This document shows, piece by piece, positions 1-7,230 of a stretch of 64,000 bases of DNA. The stretch spans positions 310,001 to 374,000 of the forward strand of contig CAVUDO010000002.1 of NCBI GenBank assembly GCA_963740255.1. Direction: 5' to 3'. Source of the DNA: CAVUDO01 sp963740255. Its GTDB lineage: Bacteria > Actinomycetota > Actinomycetes > Mycobacteriales > Cryptosporangiaceae. The notes under the pieces were generated by a model. The model saw only the letters and a list, made by a program, of their open reading frames with translations, searched no databases and was not told the DNA's origin. The number at the start of each line of letters is the position of its first letter. Positions within the stretch are counted from its first letter, which is position 1. The translations under genes were made by a program, and so were the position numbers.

Positions 1-789
1 CGCGTCTCGCACGCCGTCGCCGAGATCGCCAACAAGGCACCGAACGTCCAGCAGCCGTATGTCGGCACGTCAGCGTTCGCCCACAAGGCGGGCCTGCACG
101 CCAGCGCGATCAAGATCTCACCGGACCTCTACAACCACGCGGATCCGGCGGTCGTCGGCAACGACATGCGCATCCTGGTCACCGAGATGGCCGGCCGGGC
201 CTCCGTCGAACTCAAGGGCCGCGAGCTCGGCATCGACCTGGCCGGCCATCCGGAGACGGTGTCGCGGGTGGTGGACAGGGTGAAGGACCTCGAAGCGGAC
301 GGCTGGTCGTTCGAGGCCGCGGACGCCTCGTTCGAACTGCTGCTGCGCACCGAACTCGACGGCGCGCTGCGGCCGTACTTCACGCTGGAGTCCTACCGGG
401 TGCAGGTGGAGCACCGCGAGGGCGGCGAGGTGGTCAGCGAGGCGACCGTGAAGGTCATGGTGGACGGCGTCCGGGTGATCGCCACCGCCGAGGGCAACGG
501 TCCGGTGAACGCGCTGGACCACGCCTTGCGGGAGGCGCTGACCCCGGCCTTCCCGCCGCTGGCCGACCTCGAACTCGCCGACTACAAGGTGCGCATCCTG
601 GAGGGCCGGCACGGCACGGACGCGGTCACCCGCGTGCTCATCGACACCACCGACCACCGCGGCGAGTGGACCACGGTCGGCGTCCACGGCAACGTCATCG
701 AGGCGTCCTGGCACGCGCTGGTCGACGCGCTGGTCTTCGGCCTGCGCCGCCACGGCGTCACGGCCCCGGCCGGCCTCGCCTCGGTCTGA
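1..789 (+). CDS. cimA: Citramalate synthase, C-terminal part (5' end outside window)
   Basis: This is the 3' portion (262 codons) of a 2-isopropylmalate synthase/homocitrate synthase-family enzyme. The segment YVGTSAFAHKAGLH near the start is the conserved end of the catalytic barrel region. The downstream part, with VTEMAGRASVELKGRELG and a C-terminal regulatory (LeuA dimer) domain, fits the citramalate synthase branch better than LeuA. Such enzymes condense acetyl-CoA with pyruvate, feeding isoleucine synthesis through 2-oxobutyrate. The reading frame is open from base 1 to the TGA at 787-789. The N-terminal catalytic residues lie outside the window, so choosing CimA over another family member rests on the C-terminal half only. 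Confidence 0.85.
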   Translation, partial: RVSHAVAEIANKAPNVQQPYVGTSAFAHKAGLHASAIKISPDLYNHADPAVVGNDMRILVTEMAGRASVELKGRELGIDLAGHPETVSRVVDRVKDLEADGWSFEAADASFELLLRTELDGALRPYFTLESYRVQVEHREGGEVVSEATVKVMVDGVRVIATAEGNGPVNALDHALREALTPAFPPLADLELADYKVRILEGRHGTDAVTRVLIDTTDHRGEWTTVGVHGNVIEASWHALVDALVFGLRRHGVTAPAGLASV

Positions 790-860
790 GCCGTCCGTGT
801 GACCCGACGCGCGGCGCTTTCTCGGTGGAGTGTTCGGCCCCCGGTCGGGACACTCGCTGC

Positions 861-1536
861 GTGATCCGGTTTCACTTCTCGCTGACCCCCTGGAGGAAAC
901 ACCGAATGAGTCCAACTGCTGGTTCTGGCTGACCGACGGTTGGTACTGGATCGAACTGGCCGGACACGAGCTGCGCTATTCGCCGCGGACGCTCCAGTGG
1001 TGTGGACGTGAGGGCGCCTCGGCGTACCCCACACACCCGTATGTCGACTACTACGTGGTCCGGCTGTGGGAAGACCTCCTCTACATGACGCCGGAGGTCA
1101 TGGAACCGGTGCCGGCTGATCTCGTGCCCTTCATGGCTGGCGACCCCGGCCGCTGGCCCTCGGGCGGCGAGGAGGAATGGAGCGAACAGGCGTGGGCCGC
1201 CGCGCGCTGGCACGGCGGTCATGAACTGGATTTCCTATACCTTCGGGCATCACCCGACTGCATGCCTGGCGGACCGTCGTGGACGGCATCGACGCGGTAA
1301 CGGTGACGTGGCGGACGCGGGACGACGACAATATCCAGTTCGCCAGCCCTCCCACGGGCCCGATCACCATCCCGGCAGAATCGTGGACGGCGGCCGTGCG
1401 CCGGCTCGATCGTGAACTCATGACGGCGATGCGGCAGCGGATCGACGCCCTGGCGCCGGGCGGGCCCCACGCACGCGAGATCGACACACACGGGTTGTAC
1501 ACCGAGCATCAGGTTCGAGAAACCTCGTTGGCCTAG
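861..1536 (+). pseudogene. DUF5984-family protein, broken by two 1-base deletions
   Basis: Three consecutive frames together spell one protein of about 225 residues resembling the DUF5984 family of unknown function. It begins with GTG-initiated IRFHFSLTP, continues with LTDGWYWIELAGHELRYS and PYVDYYVVRLWEDLL, and ends with VTVTWRTRDD and FASPPTGPITIP. The first break is in the C-run around 888-892, where one more C would restore TPLEE. The second is near 1244-1250, where one base is missing before ITRLHAWRTVVDG. Both breaks are deletions, unlike the insertions common at 15-19 kb. It could be a true pseudogene or sequence error; no neighbour suggests its role. Confidence 0.6.
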
Positions 1537-1649
1537 GAGTTAGGCGGCGAACCCGCTACCGACTGGGACGCCGTCCGCGCCGGTGCCCGACAGCTTCACC
1601 CGCACTGAGCCAGCCGTCTCGCGCTCTCGTTCGACCTGCGCGCCGAAGA

Positions 1650-2531
1650 TCAGTGCTGAGGCCGGACGACTTCGCAGAGGGCCAGTAGCCGGCTCCGGAG
1701 AACGTCGCCGCGGGTGCTGAGTTCGCGTTGGGCGGTGGCGTACTCCGCCCGCCCGTCCGGTGTGTCGACCCGCACCGGCGGGTAGCCGAGCGCGGAGAGG
1801 TCGTAGGGGCTGGCCCGCATGTCGAGTTCACGCGTGTCCCGGGCAAGCCGATAGCAGTCGAGCACCAGGCTCGACGGTGTGAGCGGCGCGAGCTTGTAGG
1901 CCCACTTGTAGAGGTCCATGGTGGTGTGCAGACAGCCGGCTTGTTCGAGTTCGAGCTGGGTGTCGCGGCGGGGCTGCAGGGTGTTCAGCGAGCGGGCGGG
2001 TTCGGTGAAGAAACGGAACGCATCGAAATGGCTGCACCGTACGCCGCGTTCCTCGACGACCGCGGCGGTGCCCTCCGCGCCGAGCCGCAGGGGCCAGGAC
2101 GGGTGCCGCACCCGCGGGTCGCGGTAGACCATCGCCCACTCGTGCATCCCGAAGCAGCCGAAGTGCGCGGGTCGGGAGGTTGTCGCCCGGAGCAGGTCAC
2201 GCACCCACCGCACGGTGTCGGCCCGCTGTTCGTGCACGCTCGCGAGGTCGAGCGTCACGCCGGCCGCGGTCTCCGCGTAGCCGGGGAGCGCCAGATACGT
2301 CTGGGCGGACCGACCCGCCAAGAGGACACCGGGACCCGGATGCCAGCGGCGCAGGTGGCTCGGCCGGTACGAGTAGTACTCGAAGAGGAAGTCCTCCACC
2401 GGGTGCTTCTCGCCTCGCTGCCGCCGGACCAGCGGACCGGCGAGCAGCGCATCCACCTGCTGCTCGTGGGCGGCCCGCCGGGCCCGCCACTCCGGCTCGG
2501 CCAGCATCTCCGCACCCATCTTGTCGACCAC
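1650..2531 (-). CDS. Conserved actinobacterial protein, often labelled 3-methyladenine DNA glycosylase
   Basis: A 293-residue soluble protein with no signal peptide or membrane segment. I recognise the actinobacterial family commonly named 3-methyladenine DNA glycosylase from the N-terminal pattern EWRARRAAHEQQVDALL, then GEKHPVEDFLFEYYSYRP and LRRWHPGPGV, and a central CFGMHEWAMVYR. I see no helix-hairpin-helix of the AlkA/Tag type, so the enzymatic name is inherited annotation and not something the sequence proves. It ends at a TGA at 1650-1652 and reads from an ATG at 2531. It is followed 70 bases upstream by another minus-strand gene (an RNA ligase-like protein), so the two could be co-transcribed. 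Confidence 0.7.
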   Translation of the reverse strand: MVDKMGAEMLAEPEWRARRAAHEQQVDALLAGPLVRRQRGEKHPVEDFLFEYYSYRPSHLRRWHPGPGVLLAGRSAQTYLALPGYAETAAGVTLDLASVHEQRADTVRWVRDLLRATTSRPAHFGCFGMHEWAMVYRDPRVRHPSWPLRLGAEGTAAVVEERGVRCSHFDAFRFFTEPARSLNTLQPRRDTQLELEQAGCLHTTMDLYKWAYKLAPLTPSSLVLDCYRLARDTRELDMRASPYDLSALGYPPVRVDTPDGRAEYATAQRELSTRGDVLRSRLLALCEVVRPQH

Positions 2532-2601
2532 ACCGTCGAGCGTACGGAACGTCTCAGGTGCGGCGTTCCTCGCGCACGGGCTGTCCCCGACGCCGACGCG
2601 G

Positions 2602-3183
2602 TCATGTCTCGTTCAGGTCGGCCCGAAAATCGCGCGCCTTGATCTTCGCCATCCGGCCGTCGGCGGCGTGGAAGACGATGCCTTCGCAGCCATCCGCCGC
2701 ATGTGCGGCGAGCGTGACGGCACGGATCGCCTCGAAGGTGCGCTCCGAGAGCTCCAGCCGGTCGGCGTCCTCGTGCCTGAGGAGTTGGTGGGCCGCGGCC
2801 TGTTCGGGGTTGCGGTTGATCTTCGGCCCGACCAGCTCGTAGGTCCCCGGCTTCGGCGCGCGGTCGAGAGCCCGCAGCGCCTCCGCGTGGAACTTCGCGA
2901 ACGGCGACTGCTCCATCGGCTCCCACCCGACGCACTTGCCGGTCGTGTCGTCGGTGTCGGCCAGAACGAAGCCGGACGGCGTCGGCCGGCCGGCCTTCAC
3001 CTCGCGCCGCGCCCACCACGACGTGCCGTCGAACATGACACACGTGCCGTCGTACTTGCGCGTCGGGACGCCTTCGCCACCGAACACCCACCCGCACACC
3101 GGATTGGGCTCGCTGGTGACGAACCGCCTCTCGTTGTCGTCGCGGATGAAGATCGTCGGGATCTTCCGCATGTTCGTCACCAC
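2602..3183 (-). CDS. RNA ligase family protein (DUF5565-like nucleotidyltransferase)
   Basis: A 193-residue protein with covalent-nucleotidyltransferase signatures. RKYDGTCVMFDG (around residue 42) matches motif I, with the lysine that is adenylated in RNA/DNA ligases. EGIVFHAADGR is motif IV-like, and the C-terminal MAKIKARDF is motif V. These motifs fill the protein, so it is a stand-alone adenylation domain with no C-terminal accessory domain. By family it should seal or repair RNA, but the substrate cannot be read from sequence. It starts 207 bases from the divergent FAH-family gene. There is no adjacent polynucleotide kinase or RtcB partner. Confidence 0.75.
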   Translation of the reverse strand: MVTNMRKIPTIFIRDDNERRFVTSEPNPVCGWVFGGEGVPTRKYDGTCVMFDGTSWWARREVKAGRPTPSGFVLADTDDTTGKCVGWEPMEQSPFAKFHAEALRALDRAPKPGTYELVGPKINRNPEQAAAHQLLRHEDADRLELSERTFEAIRAVTLAAHAADGCEGIVFHAADGRMAKIKARDFRADLNET

Positions 3184-3390
3184 CTCGACCGTCGGATTGT
3201 CCTCGGCGTCATCCTGACTGGTCGATGCAACCAGATTTGCCGAGGTGAATTCGTCCCCTCCCCGCTCCCGGCCGAAGGCACTGCCCGACCGGCGGCCGGC
3301 CAGGAAACGCCGGTGCGGTCACGGGCGTGCCGCGGGCTAGATTGGGCAGGTTCCCAGCTCGACCAATCGACCGACCGCAGGAGTGCCGCA

Positions 3391-4179
3391 GTGCGCATCG
3401 CTCGTTTCGTCCATCCCGGCGGCCCGGCGTTCGGCGTGGTGGAAGGCGGGGCAGACCTGGCATGGGACGCGCTGACGGTGGCCGAGATCCAGGGTCATCC
3501 GTTCGGCCCGATCCAGTTCACCGGGCAGCGGTGGGCGTTGCCGGACGTCCGGCTGCTCTCGCCCATCCTGCCCAGCAAGGTCGTCGGGGTCGGCCGCAAC
3601 TACGGCGCCCACGCCGCCGAACTGGGCAACGAGGTGCCGGCGACCCCGTTGCTCTTCCTCAAGCCGTCCACCGCGGTGATCGGCCACGGCGACGCGATCC
3701 GGCTGCCGCCCGACTCGAACCAGATCGAGCACGAGGCCGAGCTGGCCGTGGTGATCGGCGCCCGCGGCGCCCGGGACGTGACGCGTGAGCAGGCGATGGA
3801 CGCCGTCTTCGGCTACACCTGCGCGAACGACGTCACCGCGCGCGACCAGCAGCGGGCCGACGTCCAGTTCACGCGGGCGAAGGGGCACGATTCGTTCGGC
3901 CCGATCGGTCCGTGGATCGAGACCACCCTGGACCCGACCGACCTGACGGTGCGGTGCACCGTGGACGGAGAACTCCGGCAGGACGGCCGCACCAAGGACA
4001 TGGTCTTCGACGTGCCGACCCTGGTCTCGTTCGTCTCGCACGTGATGACGCTGCTGCCCGGCGACGTGATCCTCACCGGCACGCCGGCCGGGGTGGGGCG
4101 GATCGAGGCCGGGAACTCCGTCACCATCGAGATCGAAGGAATCGGCAGCCTCTCCAACCCCGCCGTGGCCCGTGGCTGA
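3391..4179 (+). CDS. Fumarylacetoacetate hydrolase (FAH) family protein
   Basis: A 262-residue cytosolic protein starting at a GTG preceded by a GGAG ribosome-binding site. It has the FAH fold hallmarks: VVGVGRNYGAHAAELG (residues 64-79), the acidic metal-binding stretch HEAELAVVIG (114-123), GYTCANDVTARDQQ (141-154) containing the metal-ligand Asp, AKGHDSFGPIGPW, and LTGTPAGVG near the C-terminus. The family cleaves or isomerises 2-oxo/4-oxo acids such as 2-hydroxyhepta-2,4-diene-1,7-dioate; the precise substrate is unknown. It lies immediately upstream of gltX in the same direction, an arrangement also found in Mycobacterium (Rv2993c-Rv2992c), so the linkage is conserved but not functionally explained. 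Confidence 0.88.
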   Translation: MRIARFVHPGGPAFGVVEGGADLAWDALTVAEIQGHPFGPIQFTGQRWALPDVRLLSPILPSKVVGVGRNYGAHAAELGNEVPATPLLFLKPSTAVIGHGDAIRLPPDSNQIEHEAELAVVIGARGARDVTREQAMDAVFGYTCANDVTARDQQRADVQFTRAKGHDSFGPIGPWIETTLDPTDLTVRCTVDGELRQDGRTKDMVFDVPTLVSFVSHVMTLLPGDVILTGTPAGVGRIEAGNSVTIEIEGIGSLSNPAVARG

Positions 4180-4283
4180 GCCGGCCGCTGTCCGGTGACC
4201 GCATCAGATCGTGTCCGCCGCCTGGTCCCACCAGGCACTGCCCGCCGTCCGGCGGGTCCGATCCGAAATCACAGGAGCTTCCC

Positions 4284-5777
4284 GTGTCCCACCCGGTGCG
4301 TGACCCGTCGGTCCGTGTGCGGTTCTGCCCGTCCCCGACCGGAAATCCGCACGTCGGCCTGATCCGGACGGCTCTGTTCAACTGGGCGTTCGCTCGGCAC
4401 CACGGCGGCACCTTCGTGTTCCGGATCGAGGACACCGACGCGGCCCGGGACACCGAGGAGTCCTACGCACAGTTGCTGGACTCGCTGCGCTGGCTCGGCC
4501 TGGACTGGGACGAGGGGCCGGAGGTCGGCGGCGAGCACGGGCCGTACCGGCAGTCCGAGCGGCGGGCCATCCACGACGACGTGGTGGCCCGGCTGCTCGC
4601 CGGCGGCTACCTCTACGAGTCGTTCTCCACCCCGGAGGAGACCGAGGCCCGGCACCGCGCGGCCGGCCGCGACCCCAAGCTCGGCTACGACAACGCCGAC
4701 CGCTCGACCACCGACGAGCAGAAGGCCGCGTTCCGGGCTGAAGGACGACAGCCAGTACTGCGGTTCCGGATGCCGGCGGAGGACCTCACCTGGATCGACC
4801 TGGTGCGCGGCGAGGTGACTATCAAGGCCAGCGCCGTGGGCGACTTCGTCGTCGTCCGGGGCAACGGGGACCCGCTGTACACACTGGTCAACCCGGTGGA
4901 CGACGCGATGATGGGCATCACCCACGTGCTGCGCGGCGAGGACCTGCTGCCGTCCACACCCCGTCAGCTCGCCCTGTACGGCGCGTTGGTGGACCTCGGA
5001 GTGGCCCAGGCGGTGCCGGCGTTCGGACACCTGCCGCTGGTGATGGGGGAGGGCACCAAGAAACTGTCCAAACGCGACCCCCAGTCGAGCCTGCTGTACT
5101 ACCGCGAGCGCGGCTACCTGCCCGAGGGCCTGCTCAACTACCTCGCGCTGCTCGGCTGGGCGATCGCCGAGGACCGCGACATCTTCACCCTGACCGAGAT
5201 GGCCGCCGCGTTCGACATCGCCCGGGTCAGCCCCAACCCGGCCCGGTTCGACCCGAAGAAGTGCGAGGCGATCAACGCCGCCCACCTGCGGATGCTCGCC
5301 CCGGACGACTTCGCGGCGCGGATCGTGCCGTACCTGGCCAAGGCGGGGTTGGTCGACGCCCCGCCCACCGCCGATGAGGCCCGCGTGCTGGCCGCGGCCG
5401 CGCCGTTGATCCAGGAGCGGATGCCGGTCCTGGACGACGCGCCGGCGATGCTCGGCTTCCTCTTCACCGCTGACGAGACGTTCGCGCCGGACGCCGACGC
5501 CGCGGCGAAGAACCTGGGTGCGGATGCCGTGCCGGTGCTCGCCGCCACGATCGCCGTGCTGGAGGCGCTGCCCGCCTGGGAGACCCCGGCGATCGAGGAG
5601 GCGCTCAAGGCAGCGCTGGTCGACGGGCTGGGGCTCAAGCCGCGGAAGGCGTTCGCGCCGGTGCGGGTGGCGGTGACCGGCCGGACGGTGTCTCCGCCGC
5701 TGTACGAGTCGATGGAGCTGCTCGGCCGGGACCGGACGCTGGCCCGCCTGCGCCGCGCACTGCGCGCGTCGGTGTGA
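4284..5777 (+). CDS. gltX: Glutamate--tRNA ligase
   Basis: A 497-residue class I aminoacyl-tRNA synthetase that charges tRNA-Glu and, in bacteria lacking GlnRS, also misacylates tRNA-Gln for later amidation by GatCAB. RFCPSPTGNPHVGL (residues 13-26) carries the HIGH-type motif and KKLSKRD (about 259-265) is the KMSKS-type loop. RIEDTD and LRGEDLLPSTPRQ are also typical. The GTG start at 4284 is chosen because it sits a few bases after ACAGGAGCTT and gives the family's usual N-terminus; the frame stays open further upstream. Two tRNA genes for its likely substrates lie directly downstream. Confidence 0.96.
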   Translation: MSHPVRDPSVRVRFCPSPTGNPHVGLIRTALFNWAFARHHGGTFVFRIEDTDAARDTEESYAQLLDSLRWLGLDWDEGPEVGGEHGPYRQSERRAIHDDVVARLLAGGYLYESFSTPEETEARHRAAGRDPKLGYDNADRSTTDEQKAAFRAEGRQPVLRFRMPAEDLTWIDLVRGEVTIKASAVGDFVVVRGNGDPLYTLVNPVDDAMMGITHVLRGEDLLPSTPRQLALYGALVDLGVAQAVPAFGHLPLVMGEGTKKLSKRDPQSSLLYYRERGYLPEGLLNYLALLGWAIAEDRDIFTLTEMAAAFDIARVSPNPARFDPKKCEAINAAHLRMLAPDDFAARIVPYLAKAGLVDAPPTADEARVLAAAAPLIQERMPVLDDAPAMLGFLFTADETFAPDADAAAKNLGADAVPVLAATIAVLEALPAWETPAIEEALKAALVDGLGLKPRKAFAPVRVAVTGRTVSPPLYESMELLGRDRTLARLRRALRASV

Positions 5778-5801
5778 TGCCGGCGCGGCGCCCGTGGTGA
5801 T

Positions 5802-5831
5802 TTGGGCCGGCGCTGGCCACTCCGCTACAGT
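5802..5831 (+). promoter_or_regulatory. Candidate promoter of the tRNA-Gln/tRNA-Glu pair
   Basis: TTGGGC at 5802-5807 and TACAGT at 5826-5831 are separated by 18 bases. The -10 element lies 49 bases ahead of the mature tRNA-Gln, which fits a short 5' leader. It is the only good sigma-70-like pair in the 103-base gap after gltX. Confidence 0.45.
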
Positions 5832-5880
5832 TGGTCGCGTTGCGTCCCACCGGAGACGGTGTCCGGAAGGTCTGCATCAA

Positions 5881-5952
5881 TGGGGTATGGGGTAATTGGC
5901 AGCCCGGCTGATTCTGGTTCAGCTAGTCTAGGTTCGAGTCCTGGTACCCCAG
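5881..5952 (+). tRNA. tRNA-Gln (anticodon CTG)
   Basis: A 72-base cloverleaf. The acceptor stem TGGGGTA pairs with TACCCCA, the anticodon stem GCTGA pairs with TCAGC around loop TTCTGGT (anticodon CTG, reading CAG codons), and the T arm is CTAGG-TTCGAGT-CCTGG. The discriminator base is G and CCA is not encoded. Confidence 0.95.
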
Positions 5953-5990
5953 CTACACCGTGTCCGGCCTCGGGCCGGGCACATCCCTAG

Positions 5991-6063
5991 GGCCCCGTCG
6001 TCTAGCGGCCTAGGACGCCGCCCTCTCAAGGCGGTAGCGCCGGTTCGAATCCGGTCGGGGCTA
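5991..6063 (+). tRNA. tRNA-Glu (anticodon CTC)
   Basis: A 73-base cloverleaf. GGCCCCG pairs with CGGGGCT (one G-T pair), the anticodon stem CCGCC pairs with GGCGG around loop CTCTCAA (anticodon CTC, reading GAG), and the T loop is TTCGAAT. CCA is not encoded. It lies 38 bases after tRNA-Gln and is probably co-transcribed with it. Confidence 0.95.
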
Positions 6064-6072
6064 CCATGAAGT

Positions 6073-6104
6073 GCTCTCGGAGACAGGGTCTCCGGGAGCT
6101 TTTT
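6073..6104 (+). terminator. Rho-independent terminator of the tRNA operon
   Basis: A 12-bp stem (6073-6084 with 6088-6099, one G-T pair) has a 3-base AGG loop and is followed directly by a run of five T residues, nine bases after tRNA-Glu. Confidence 0.9.
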
Positions 6105-6166
6105 GCTGCTTGTGGCGGTAGTTTCTTCGCCTGCCGAACTCACGGCAGCGCATCGGGAGGCCCTGG

Positions 6167-7117
6167 ATGTTGCACCTCCGCTTGATCGTGCCCGTCGACC
6201 GGACAGCGGACGTGCGCCGCATCCTGGAGGACGACGAGGCGGTTGCCACCGTGGCGGTGCTTCCCGGCGCGGCCCAGCGTCCGCCGGGCGACCTGGTGCT
6301 CTGCGACGTTGCCCGGGAAGGCGCGAACGAGGTGCTCGAACGCCTCCGCGACGCCGGCATCGACCAGCAGGGCTCGATCGCGGTGGAGCACGTCGACCTG
6401 TCGCTGTCCGAGGCGGCCCGTCGCGCTTCGGCAGCCGCTCCAGGGCACGGCACCGACGCGGTGGTCTGGGAAGACGTGGTGGCGCGTACCCGCGAGGAGA
6501 CGACACTGTCGGTCACCTACCTGGTCTTCATGACGGTGGCCGTCATGATCGCCGCCATCGGCGTCCTGCTGGACCAGCCGATTCTCATCATCGGCGCCAT
6601 GGTGGTCGGGCCGGAGTTCGGGCCGCTGGCCGGGCTCTGCGTGGCGCTCGTGCAGCGTCGACTGCGCACGGCGGTCCGGTCGGCGATCGCGTTGGGTGTC
6701 GGCTTCCCCGTGGCGATGGCCCTCACGCTCGGCTTCACCTGGTTGATGACCTGGTGGGGCCTGTTCGAGCGGGAGCTGCTCGTCCGGGACCGCCCGCTGA
6801 CCGAGTTCATCTGGCAACCCGATGCGCTGTCCTGGGTGGTGGCGTTCCTGGCCGGTGCGGCCGGGATGCTCTCCCTCACCTCGGCCAAGTCCGGCGCGCT
6901 GATCGGCGTGCTCATCTCGGTGACCACCGTGCCGGCAGCCGCCAACGCCGCGGTCGCTCTTGCCTACGGCGTCTTCGACGAGTTCCTCGGTTCGGGCCTG
7001 CAGCTCTTCCTCAACCTCAGCGCGATCATCGTGGCCGGGACGATCACCCTGCTCGCACAGCGCCTCTGGTGGTCGAGCGCGGCCCCGCGGAGGTCGCGGC
7101 CGCGTCGCGGCGTCTGA
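6167..7117 (+). CDS. DUF389-family membrane protein
   Basis: A 316-residue protein of the DUF389 family (function unknown). The first ~110 residues form a soluble alpha/beta domain (MLHLRLIVPVD...). After a conserved EETTLSVTYLVFMTVAVMIA entry, about six hydrophobic helices follow. The family signature IIGAMVVGPEFGPLAGL is in the second helix, with TSAKSGALIGVLISVTTVPAAANAAV further on. The C-terminal tail is short and basic. The start is an ATG after GGGAGG. It faces the M28 peptidase gene across a shared hairpin, so it is probably monocistronic. No regulatory clue is visible. Confidence 0.85.
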   Translation: MLHLRLIVPVDRTADVRRILEDDEAVATVAVLPGAAQRPPGDLVLCDVAREGANEVLERLRDAGIDQQGSIAVEHVDLSLSEAARRASAAAPGHGTDAVVWEDVVARTREETTLSVTYLVFMTVAVMIAAIGVLLDQPILIIGAMVVGPEFGPLAGLCVALVQRRLRTAVRSAIALGVGFPVAMALTLGFTWLMTWWGLFERELLVRDRPLTEFIWQPDALSWVVAFLAGAAGMLSLTSAKSGALIGVLISVTTVPAAANAAVALAYGVFDEFLGSGLQLFLNLSAIIVAGTITLLAQRLWWSSAAPRRSRPRRGV

Positions 7118-7178
7118 TCGGCCGCGGCGACCAGCCGAGGGCCGAGCGGCCACGCGGCCTACGCGGCCTACGCGGCGA

Positions 7179-7207
7179 GGCGCCGCGACCGTGGTGGTCG
7201 CGGCGCC
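7179..7207. terminator. Bidirectional terminator hairpin between convergent genes
   Basis: A perfect 12-bp GC-rich stem (7179-7190 with 7196-7207) and a 5-base loop lie between the convergent DUF389 and M28 peptidase genes. There is no T-run, as is common in high-GC actinobacteria. Confidence 0.6.
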
Positions 7208-7230
7208 CCGGCGCGTGCGGTGTTGCCGGA

